A stretch of DNA of 6,298 bases, taken from the NCBI GenBank assembly GCA_027055635.1, contig JALUMZ010000292.1, forward strand, positions 1-6,298, read 5' to 3'. Shown piece after piece: positions 1 through 5,456 of the stretch. This DNA comes from Campylobacteraceae bacterium (GTDB taxonomy: Bacteria; Campylobacterota; Campylobacteria; Campylobacterales; Sulfurospirillaceae). Within the stretch, counting starts at the first letter, position 1; each line of letters opens with the position of its first letter. The notes beneath the pieces are model-generated. The model was not told the origin of the DNA. It worked only from the letters and a program-made list of their open reading frames with translations, and did no database searches. Made by a program: the position numbers and the translations under genes.

Positions 1-30
1 ACTTAGTTTAGGATAATTTTTGTCTTATTT

Positions 31-58
31 ACCTTTTGTTTAAAAAAGGTTGTTTTTT
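31..58 (+). terminator. possible weak intrinsic terminator of an upstream gene
   Basis: ACCTTTT (31-37) can pair with AAAAGGT (44-50) around a 6-base loop, followed by TG and a run of six Ts (53-58). The stem has only two G-C pairs, so it would be weak. It could end a plus-strand transcript that enters from outside the window. No coding sequence is recognisable in bases 1-30. The T-rich tract could equally be upstream promoter DNA for the RNA unit that follows. Confidence 0.3.
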
Positions 59-74
59 ATTTAACATATAATCC

Positions 75-80
75 TATACT
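75..80 (+). promoter_or_regulatory. -10 box of small RNA copy A
   Basis: TATACT lies inside a 15-base block (72-86) that is identical in copy B. It is 7-8 bases upstream of the block taken as the transcript start. A perfect TATAAT also sits at 67-72 but is not conserved in copy B, so the conserved hexamer is preferred. No -35 hexamer is evident. Upstream DNA has T-rich tracts, as is common for housekeeping promoters in Campylobacterota. Confidence 0.5.
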
Positions 81-86
81 TTCATT

Positions 87-169
87 ACCAAGACGCAACC
101 CTCCTTTTTAGAAAACGAATATATTTTTTAAAATCAGCGTCCGAGATGCCCACCTCGGACGCTTTTTTT
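87..169 (+). ncRNA. candidate small RNA, copy A
   Basis: A transcript of about 83 nucleotides is predicted, from just after the conserved -10 box to the T-run of the terminator. The 5' half carries an unstructured pyrimidine tract, CCCTCCTTTTT (99-109). It shares CCTCCTTT with the anti-Shine-Dalgarno tail of 16S rRNA. The 3' half is a 9-bp hairpin with loop ATGCCCAC. No sizeable reading frame is present. Support for function comes from the second copy at 2241-2322, where the hairpin changes by a compensated base pair and the pyrimidine tract is unchanged. The layout resembles regulatory sRNAs that expose C/U-rich sequence to bind mRNAs, but the transcript itself is inferred. I do not recognise a named RNA family. 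It points toward the 3' end of the convergent chaA gene. Confidence 0.6.
137..169 (+). terminator. intrinsic terminator of small RNA copy A
   Basis: GCGTCCGAG (137-145) pairs perfectly with CTCGGACGC (154-162) around an 8-base loop, followed by seven Ts (163-169). This is a strong rho-independent terminator on the plus strand. It lies 22 bases beyond the chaA stop, which converges from the right. Read on the minus strand the hairpin is followed only by TGATTTT, so it may help end chaA transcripts, but less well. Confidence 0.85.
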
Positions 170-191
170 ATGCCTAAATTTTACCAAATAT

Positions 192-1277
192 TTACTCTAC
201 AAATATTAAAAAGAAAAAGACCAAGAAAAGTATAAAGTTTAAAAAACCCTCTAGTATATTTGTTTCACCATCATTGAAGTGGACGATACTCACTACCAAA
301 GTTATGCCTATCATAGTCATTTGAAGCGGTGTTAGTGCCAAATCTATGCTAAAGTGCATGATTTCAGCCACTACAATGACGCTTGGGACTGTCAAAAGAA
401 GTGTGGCGAGGCTAGCCCCTAGTGCTATATTTATAACAGTTTGCATATTGTTATTGGAGGCAGATTTCAAGGCGGTTATGAGCTCTGGAGAGGCTGAGAT
501 AACAGCTACTACAAAAGCACCAAGTGCTATGGGTAGCCCTGTGGATTCTATGCTGTTTTCCATAAAAAATGCTAAAAGTTCAGATAGTAGTCCTATGATG
601 ACGATAGAGATCGCTAAAATGCTGCTGTGGTATGTACCGTTTATCTCTTTTGTGTCTATGTGTTCTTGCTCTGTTTTTTCATTTAAATTATAATTGTAGG
701 TAAAAAAATACTTATGATTTTTGAGTTGAATCTTTGTGAAGAGTATGTATAGCAAAGCGAAGGCAACAACAACAAAATTTTCATACATTATCAAATTTTT
801 GTCAGGAATGAAGTGGGGTAGTACCATAGCTATCGTAAAAGCAACTATCAACATAGATATATATGAGTTTGATGAGTCCATATTGTACTTTTGTTCACCA
901 TATTTTATACCGCCTATAAAGGCGCATATACCTAAAAGACCATTTATATCTAGCATGACTGCAGAGTAAATTGTATCTCTTGCTAGAGTTGGACTATGTG
1001 CATTTGTCATCATTATGACTATGATGACTATCTCAACGATAACAGCAGAGATAGTTAGTATGAGCGTGCCGTAAGGTTCTCCATATTTTTGCGCCAATTT
1101 TTCAGCATGGTGAGCTACATTTATAGCAGAGAAAATTATCACGATAAAAATTACGATAAAACTAAAAGCATTTCCAATAGCAGTAAGAGCAAGTGTGTGT
1201 TCAAATGGAAAAACCAAAGCTAAACAAACCAATGAAAGCCATAGAGCTTTTTCATTTTTTAGTATATCAATACTCAT
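192..1277 (-). CDS. chaA: ChaA-family Ca2+(Na+)/H+ antiporter
   Basis: Inner-membrane cation:proton antiporter of the calcium/cation antiporter superfamily. The family exports Ca2+ or Na+ (K+ in E. coli) in exchange for protons. The product has 361 residues, close to the 366 of E. coli ChaA. It has two inverted halves of hydrophobic helices joined by a hydrophilic loop (~183-215). The first signature follows HHAEKLAQKYGEPYGTLIL (56-74), with Glu82 in the helix. The second holds SPE with Glu265 (263-265), then NNNMQTVINIALGASLATL. These paired acidic residues are expected to bind the cation. The C-terminal end, with NILEGFLNFILFL, also matches ChaA. The ATG overlaps the end of the upstream DUF234 gene by 11 bases and has no well-spaced ribosome binding site, so translational coupling is likely. 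Family assignment is firm. The actual ion transported is not readable from the sequence. Confidence 0.93.
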   Translation of the reverse strand: MSIDILKNEKALWLSLVCLALVFPFEHTLALTAIGNAFSFIVIFIVIIFSAINVAHHAEKLAQKYGEPYGTLILTISAVIVEIVIIVIMMTNAHSPTLARDTIYSAVMLDINGLLGICAFIGGIKYGEQKYNMDSSNSYISMLIVAFTIAMVLPHFIPDKNLIMYENFVVVAFALLYILFTKIQLKNHKYFFTYNYNLNEKTEQEHIDTKEINGTYHSSILAISIVIIGLLSELLAFFMENSIESTGLPIALGAFVVAVISASPELITALKSASNNNMQTVINIALGASLATLLLTVPSVIVVAEIMHFSIDLALTPLQMTMIGITLVVSIVHFNDGETNILEGFLNFILFLVFFFLIFVE

Positions 1278-2127
1278 CTTCTAAGAGCGCCTTAAGGTTT
1301 CTACATGTAAAGAGTTTCAGAGTTTCGTTTTTCAGTGATTTTAATTCACTTGAATAACCCTTTTTGGAAAATAGTACAAGCATATCTGGTTCAAGACCGA
1401 TTTCGTTGCAATTTTCTTTTAGTTTGCTTAGCTCACTTTTTTTGACTTTTGAGTTCAAATACCTGCAAGAGCCGGCTATTATCTTGTCATCTTTTGTTTT
1501 TGCAACCAGATTTATCTCTGTTTTATCATCCCAGTATCGGCCTATATTGTATATCTTTTCATCTTTAAAATACAATTTTATAAATTCATGGCAAAGTTGC
1601 TCAAAAACAAGCTGCGTAAATTCTGCTTTTTTATTATTGAATGCTGTATAAAATTCATCATAGTTTCCATCTTTGATCCCCCGAAAAAGAGGAGAGACAA
1701 ATGCAAACCAAAAACGCACAAAAGGGGAGGTAAATAAAATTCGCTCAGCCGCATAGTTGTGCTCGGATGATGATTCCAACCTTATAACACCCATATCAAG
1801 CAAATCTTCGATACAGTCCATCCCGTCGTTGTAAGCAACTTTAGCCCTCTTAAAAGAGGAGTTAGTACGACGATCTCCCGTGGCTGCCCCGGTTAAGATA
1901 GAGGGAAAAAGTTCATCTTTTGATATATATGCACTTATGTCATTTCTTAGATATTTATATCTATCCAAGATATGCTCTCGTATTAGTTCCCCTAGCGGAA
2001 CATCCATATCAAGCTCTATACCCAGCCCTCCGAATACTGAAAAATACTCAATCGCATCTTCCATATTTTTTGGCTGATTAATCTTGCAAAATGTCCTAAA
2101 TTGATCACGCAGTGTCTGTTTTTCCAA
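1267..2127 (-). CDS. DUF234-domain protein with degenerate PD-(D/E)XK-like fold
   Basis: A 286-residue soluble protein of unknown function. It resembles the C-terminal DUF234 part of archaeal/bacterial ATP-binding proteins but has no P-loop ATPase domain. The middle (~72-120) looks like a winged helix (FPSILTG, SFKRAKVAY, DLLDMGVIRLE). Then comes FVRFWFAFVSPLFRGI (136-151), typical of the family. A restriction-endonuclease-like core follows: FEQLCHEFI (175-183), GRYWDDKTEINLVAK (196-210) and IIAGSCRYLNSKVKKSEL (216-233). Active members would be expected to have D and ExK at these strands; here they read N206, S220 and R222, so nuclease activity is doubtful. The start is a TTG at 2127, 12 bases from a GAGGGA ribosome binding site (complement of 2140-2145), which is a long gap. 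No upstream ATG is in frame, and the next ATG is residue 22. It is first gene of an operon with chaA, and their overlap suggests co-translation. A DNA-binding or regulatory role is only a guess. Confidence 0.75.
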   Translation of the reverse strand: MEKQTLRDQFRTFCKINQPKNMEDAIEYFSVFGGLGIELDMDVPLGELIREHILDRYKYLRNDISAYISKDELFPSILTGAATGDRRTNSSFKRAKVAYNDGMDCIEDLLDMGVIRLESSSEHNYAAERILFTSPFVRFWFAFVSPLFRGIKDGNYDEFYTAFNNKKAEFTQLVFEQLCHEFIKLYFKDEKIYNIGRYWDDKTEINLVAKTKDDKIIAGSCRYLNSKVKKSELSKLKENCNEIGLEPDMLVLFSKKGYSSELKSLKNETLKLFTCRNLKALLEDEY

Positions 2128-2139
2128 TTTTATGATAAA

Positions 2140-2145
2140 TCCCTC
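2140..2145 (-). promoter_or_regulatory. ribosome binding site of the DUF234 gene
   Basis: On the minus strand this reads GAGGGA, the only Shine-Dalgarno-like sequence before the gene. It is 12 bases from the TTG start. An in-frame ATA would sit at the usual 6-base spacing, but ATA is an extremely rare initiator, so TTG is preferred. Confidence 0.45.
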
Positions 2146-2158
2146 AAAGTTTACTCAA

Positions 2159-2167
2159 ATTATATCA
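2159..2167 (-). promoter_or_regulatory. extended -10 promoter of the DUF234-chaA operon
   Basis: The minus strand reads TGATATAAT, a consensus TATAAT with the TGn extension. The predicted start point near 2152 gives a leader of about 25 bases that contains the GAGGGA ribosome binding site. No convincing -35 element is seen, as is usual in this group. Confidence 0.6.
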
Positions 2168-2228
2168 TATTTAGATATTCATTTACTTTATGTTTGAAGT
2201 GTGTTGGAAACTATTTAATATAAACTCC

Positions 2229-2234
2229 TATACT
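2229..2234 (+). promoter_or_regulatory. -10 box of small RNA copy B
   Basis: TATACT lies within the 15-base block (2226-2240) that is identical to copy A, at the same distance from the conserved transcript body. Upstream sequence differs completely from copy A, so conservation starts right at the promoter core. A TTGGAA at 2204-2209 is 19 bases away, too far to be a confident -35. Confidence 0.5.
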
Positions 2235-2240
2235 TTCATT

Positions 2241-2322
2241 TCCAAGACGCAACCCTCCTTTTTAGAAAACGAATATGTTTTTAAAATCAGCGTTCGAGAT
2301 GCCCACCTCGAACGCTTTTTTT
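2241..2322 (+). ncRNA. candidate small RNA, copy B
   Basis: Predicted transcript of about 82 nucleotides with the same parts as copy A: an identical 35-base 5' block including CCCTCCTTTTT (2253-2263), a short A/T linker, and a terminator hairpin with the same loop ATGCCCAC. The stem carries T2294-A2311 where copy A has C141-G158, so base pairing is kept while sequence changes. The unit ends before the promoter of the solute-binding protein gene (2341-2346), so it reads as a free RNA rather than a leader. Read-through could still make it part of a longer 5' region, so an attenuator role is the main alternative. Confidence 0.6.
2290..2322 (+). terminator. intrinsic terminator of small RNA copy B
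   Basis: GCGTTCGAG (2290-2298) pairs perfectly with CTCGAACGC (2307-2315) around loop ATGCCCAC, followed by seven Ts (2316-2322). It ends the RNA unit 18 bases before the -10 box of the next gene, insulating that gene from upstream transcription. Confidence 0.85.
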
Positions 2323-2337
2323 ATGTCCAAAATCTTA

Positions 2338-2346
2338 TGGTATAAT
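2338..2346 (+). promoter_or_regulatory. extended -10 promoter of the solute-binding protein operon
   Basis: TGGTATAAT is a consensus -10 (2341-2346) with TGn extension. A start point 6-7 bases downstream falls at about 2352-2353, on or next to the ATG at 2353. The mRNA would therefore have almost no leader. It likely drives the solute-binding protein, HD-GYP and recQ genes together. Confidence 0.6.
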
Positions 2347-2352
2347 CTCAAA

Positions 2353-3846
2353 ATGAAAAATGTAATCTTTATACTAATTTTTATCGTTTCACTTAGCGCC
2401 TCAACTCTTCAGCTCTCTATTGGTGCAAATCCAAGTCGTATAAACCCTATACTCTCGACTGATAGCTCTAGCAGCGAGATAACTCAGTGGATTTTTAACT
2501 CCCTCATAACATATGATAAAAATGCTAAGATAAAAATGATGTTGGCTAGTAGTTATGAGTTTAAAAATAAAACAACTTTGATTTTTCACCTTAGACACGG
2601 CGTGAAGTGGAGTGATGGAGCCCCTTTTAGTGCTAAAGATGTGATTTTTACTTATAAAACTATCATTTCACCAAAGATATTTACACCATATTCATCAAGT
2701 TTTACACATATAAAAAGCGTTACGGCACTCGATGATTTTACAGTAAAAGTAGTATATAAGTATCCGTATTTTCAAGCATTAGAGACTTGGATGATGGAGA
2801 TTTTACCTGAGCATTTGCTTAAAAATGAAAAAAATATGATGACGAGTAAATTTAACCAAGCTCCAATAGGAACAGGACCATATATACTAAAAAAATTTTC
2901 TATCTCCAACAACATAGTTTTAAAAGCAAATCCAAACTATTTTATACACAAGCCAAATATTGATGAAATTGTATATCACTATATACCAGATAGTTCAGCA
3001 AATTTTTTGATGTTAAAATCAGGACTTTTAGATGTTGGCTCACTGACTCCATTGCAACTTGAAAGGCAGATAGATGGTGATTTTAAAAAGAGATTTAGCA
3101 TATATGAGTCGCCATCTCATTCGTACTCATATATGGGTTTCAATCTTAAAAACAAGAAGTTTCAAAATCCTCTTGTGCGTAAAGCTCTATCTTTGGCGAT
3201 AAATAGACAAGAGTTGGCAAAAGTGATGTTTTTTGGGCATGCCAAAGTATGCACAGGTCCATTTTTACCGGGAACGGGAGCATTCAATCCAAATATACCG
3301 GCACCAAAACAAGATATCAAAAAAGCAAAAGAGTTGCTCAAAATTGCAGGGTATGATAAAAACCACCCGCTAACTTTTGAGCTCTCCACAAATACTGGAT
3401 CAACTAGAACATATATGGCACAAATTCTTCAATCTCAGCTAAGAAAAGCGGGCGTCATAGTAAAACTTCGCATCATGGAGTGGCAAGCTTTCTTAAATAC
3501 AGTAGTGATGCCAAAAAGATTTGAAGCAGTTTTGCTAGCATGGTCGGTTGGACTCAAGCCGGATGCTTATAGTATCTGGCATAGTGATTCATATAAAAAA
3601 GGTAGTTTTAACTTTGTAGGATATAAAAATAAGGAGGTTGATAGACTCATAAAAAAGGCAGAAAGAACAGTCGATAACAAAAAATTTGATGCCATATATA
3701 AAAAGATTTTCAAACTCATAGTTGACGACAATCCCTACCTCTTTTTAGTGATACCAAACTCCATAACAGTAGTAAACAAAAAAATCCACCCTGTAAGCCC
3801 GTCTATCATAGGGGTTATGCACAACGAAATAGAGTGGAAAAAATAG
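2353..3846 (+). CDS. family 5 (OppA/DppA-like) periplasmic solute-binding protein
   Basis: Periplasmic binding component of a peptide/nickel-type ABC importer, 497 residues. An N-terminal signal peptide (MKNVIFILIFIVSLSAS) with a likely signal-peptidase I site near residue 17 and no lipobox cysteine indicates a soluble periplasmic protein. Family 5 hallmarks follow: NPSRINPILSTD near the mature N-terminus, LRHGVKWSDGAPFSAKDVIFTY (~80-101), PIGTGPY (~172-178), and NPLVRKALSLAINRQEL in the second lobe. The reading frame stays open back to 2275, but that segment covers the RNA terminator and encodes no sensible protein, so ATG 2353, directly before the signal peptide, is chosen. No Shine-Dalgarno sequence precedes it. 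No permease or ATPase gene follows. Instead an HD-GYP sensor starts 11 bases downstream, so it may serve a transporter encoded elsewhere or present ligand to that sensor. Substrate is unknown; short peptides are typical. Confidence 0.88.
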   Translation: MKNVIFILIFIVSLSASTLQLSIGANPSRINPILSTDSSSSEITQWIFNSLITYDKNAKIKMMLASSYEFKNKTTLIFHLRHGVKWSDGAPFSAKDVIFTYKTIISPKIFTPYSSSFTHIKSVTALDDFTVKVVYKYPYFQALETWMMEILPEHLLKNEKNMMTSKFNQAPIGTGPYILKKFSISNNIVLKANPNYFIHKPNIDEIVYHYIPDSSANFLMLKSGLLDVGSLTPLQLERQIDGDFKKRFSIYESPSHSYSYMGFNLKNKKFQNPLVRKALSLAINRQELAKVMFFGHAKVCTGPFLPGTGAFNPNIPAPKQDIKKAKELLKIAGYDKNHPLTFELSTNTGSTRTYMAQILQSQLRKAGVIVKLRIMEWQAFLNTVVMPKRFEAVLLAWSVGLKPDAYSIWHSDSYKKGSFNFVGYKNKEVDRLIKKAERTVDNKKFDAIYKKIFKLIVDDNPYLFLVIPNSITVVNKKIHPVSPSIIGVMHNEIEWKK

Positions 3847-3851
3847 AAGGA
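3847..3851 (+). promoter_or_regulatory. ribosome binding site of the HD-GYP gene
   Basis: AAGGA begins right after the TAG stop of the preceding gene and is 6 bases from the ATG at 3858. It fixes this start and indicates translation within one operon. Confidence 0.75.
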
Positions 3852-3857
3852 TAAAAA

Positions 3858-5444
3858 ATGGGTATAAAAGATAAAGTTAAGGTAAGTTTTATAACTGTTA
3901 TTTTTATGATTTTTTTAATTTGTATCGTAAGTATTTCGGTAGCTTTTCTCATAAAGAAAAATTCATTCTTAAATAATCAAATATCTCAAATTATATTATT
4001 TCAAGAAAGAATGAATCAGGTGATACAAGATACTGATCGTAGCGATACGCTTAAAAAGATAGATAAATTGAAAGATAGCTTTAATCAATATGAAAAAACT
4101 TTTGAAAAAATTAAGAACACTATTCCTCTAAAAGAAGATATTGGTTTTGCAAGTGTATTGCTAGAAGTTAAAACAGATAAAGAGGAGATATCAAAAAAAT
4201 TAAAAAAAATTTTTATAAATGAGCACGAAATTGAAGATGCTTTTTCAAAGATGTATAAAATGCAAGAGAGAAATTTAGATTTAAAAAAGAGATTTGATGA
4301 CATATATCCAAAAGAAAAAATCAAGCGTTCAGCCCTATACAAAAAGATATTGTCAAAAGAGAGCTTTCAAGCAATTCACTACTTTGGAATGGCTCAATAT
4401 TATAGTAAAGAGACGCTATATCAGCATAAAACCGAAGAGTCGTTAAAACGATGGATAGATTCAATTTCTGATACAATGGGGGAATTTACTGATAAAGCAC
4501 TCATTAAAGATTTGGAAAACTATAATGGTCTTGCGAAAAAGATTGGTCATATTTCTATAGAAATGCAGAAGTTAAAAAACAATAAAGCAGTATTGCAAAA
4601 GCGAATCAACGGTATTTTACAAAAGAATAAAAAGTTAGCGACAAACATATCACGAATAATTGAAGATATGAGTATGAAAATTAGAAATAAACTCTTTTTT
4701 ATCTTGATATTCATAACAACTTTTGTGATTATATTTGTTGTATTTTTTGGTTTGAAAGTTCTGAAAAATGTTGGTCTCTCCGTAAATGAGATAGAACAGA
4801 AGGTTGAAGATGGGCTAAGGCAGATAAAAGAGTTAAATACAGAGATAGAGTTAACACAAAAAGAGGTTATCTTTACAATGGGAACTATTGCCGAGTATAG
4901 AAGCAAAGAGACGGGAAACCATGTAAAAAGAGTGGCTGAATATAGCAAGATATTGGCTTTGCATTATGGTTTAAGTGAGGAAGAAGCTCAGATGCTAAAG
5001 CAGGCTAGTCCTATGCATGATATAGGGAAAGTGGCAATTCCCGATGCTGTATTAAATAAACCGGGAAGATTTAATGATGAGGAGAGAAAGATTATGGATA
5101 CTCATGCTTTTTTAGGGTATGAGATGTTAAACAAGTCACAAAGACCACTTCTAAAAACGGCTTCAATAATTGCTTATGAACATCATGAAAAATGGAACGG
5201 TAGCGGATATCCTAGAGGTTTATCAGGTGAAGAAATCCATATATATGGGAGAATTACAGCTCTTGCAGATGTTTTTGATGCTCTAGGTAGTGATCGAGTT
5301 TATAAGAAAGCATGGGATAATGATAGAATATTTAAGCTCTTTAAACAAGAGAGGGGAGAGCATTTTGACCCTAAACTAATCAATATATTTTTTGATAATT
5401 TAGACGAGTTTTTAAAGATACAGAGAACTTTTAAAGATATTTAA
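3858..5444 (+). CDS. membrane-bound HD-GYP cyclic-di-GMP phosphodiesterase
   Basis: A 528-residue inner-membrane signalling protein predicted to hydrolyse cyclic di-GMP in response to a periplasmic signal. A transmembrane helix at ~11-32 is followed by a ~245-residue periplasmic region, rich in charged heptad-like helices and without recognisable PAS or Cache motifs. This resembles all-helical ligand-binding domains (four-helix-bundle or DAHL type), an inference from composition. A second transmembrane helix (~279-298) leads to a coiled linker (~303-338) and the HD-GYP domain (~340-520). Catalytic and signature residues are intact: ETGNH (His355), HDIGK (His387-Asp388), His416, EHHEKWNGSGYP with His442/His443 and GYP at 450-452, then ADVFDAL (Asp471, Asp474). 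No GGDEF or receiver domain is attached. It starts 11 bases after the binding-protein gene and ends 12 bases before the recQ start, so the three genes are probably co-transcribed. Enzyme class is firm; the sensed ligand is unknown. Confidence 0.9.
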   Translation: MGIKDKVKVSFITVIFMIFLICIVSISVAFLIKKNSFLNNQISQIILFQERMNQVIQDTDRSDTLKKIDKLKDSFNQYEKTFEKIKNTIPLKEDIGFASVLLEVKTDKEEISKKLKKIFINEHEIEDAFSKMYKMQERNLDLKKRFDDIYPKEKIKRSALYKKILSKESFQAIHYFGMAQYYSKETLYQHKTEESLKRWIDSISDTMGEFTDKALIKDLENYNGLAKKIGHISIEMQKLKNNKAVLQKRINGILQKNKKLATNISRIIEDMSMKIRNKLFFILIFITTFVIIFVVFFGLKVLKNVGLSVNEIEQKVEDGLRQIKELNTEIELTQKEVIFTMGTIAEYRSKETGNHVKRVAEYSKILALHYGLSEEEAQMLKQASPMHDIGKVAIPDAVLNKPGRFNDEERKIMDTHAFLGYEMLNKSQRPLLKTASIIAYEHHEKWNGSGYPRGLSGEEIHIYGRITALADVFDALGSDRVYKKAWDNDRIFKLFKQERGEHFDPKLINIFFDNLDEFLKIQRTFKDI

Positions 5445-5446
5445 AA

Positions 5447-5451
5447 AGGAG
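5447..5451 (+). promoter_or_regulatory. strong ribosome binding site for recQ
   Basis: AGGAG, preceded by a run of As, lies directly after the TAA stop of the HD-GYP gene. It is 5 bases from the ATT at 5457. It touches the out-of-frame ATG at 5452, leaving no spacing for initiation there. The ten bases 5442-5451 are perfectly complementary to the pyrimidine tract of both small RNA copies (101-110 and 2255-2264). Confidence 0.7.
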
Positions 5452-5456
5452 ATGTT

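Larger units (their letters stand above)
72..172 (+). repeat. direct repeat copy A (small-RNA unit)
   Basis: This stretch is repeated in the same orientation at 2226-2325. Bases 88-122 are identical to 2242-2276. Over the full ~100 bases the copies differ by four substitutions (87/2241, 123/2277, 141/2294, 158/2311) and one T in a T-run. Two of the four substitutions form one compensated base pair in the hairpin. Similarity stops abruptly beyond both ends. The two copies flank the DUF234-chaA operon. Confidence 0.9.
2226..2325 (+). repeat. direct repeat copy B (small-RNA unit)
   Basis: Second copy of the unit at 72-172, same orientation, displaced by about 2,154 bases. It is one base shorter because its T-run (2278-2282) has five Ts instead of six. 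It occupies the divergent gap between the DUF234 gene and the solute-binding protein gene. Confidence 0.9.

Noticed and set aside
67..72. Perfect TATAAT as the main -10 of small RNA copy A
   Set aside because: It lies outside the conserved block and is not found at the matching place in copy B. The conserved TATACT at 75-80 is better supported, although both could be used.
137..162. Hairpin as an inverted repeat of a mobile element or a DNA uptake/protein site
   Set aside because: It is followed by seven Ts in both copies, lies at the end of a longer conserved unit, and no transposase or target-site duplication is present, so a terminator explains it better.
346..693. 115-codon plus-strand open frame opposite chaA
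   Set aside because: It mirrors the antiporter coding sequence, including its conserved helices, and shows no independent signals.
2275..2352. 26-residue N-terminal extension of the solute-binding protein
   Set aside because: The segment is open only by chance. It runs through the RNA terminator hairpin and the promoter, has no ribosome binding site, and would place residues ahead of a clear signal peptide.
4547..4948. 133-codon minus-strand open frame inside the HD-GYP gene
   Set aside because: It is antisense to a well-supported coding region that includes conserved HD-GYP residues. Its translation is low-complexity hydrophobic/serine sequence, and no promoter or ribosome binding site supports it.
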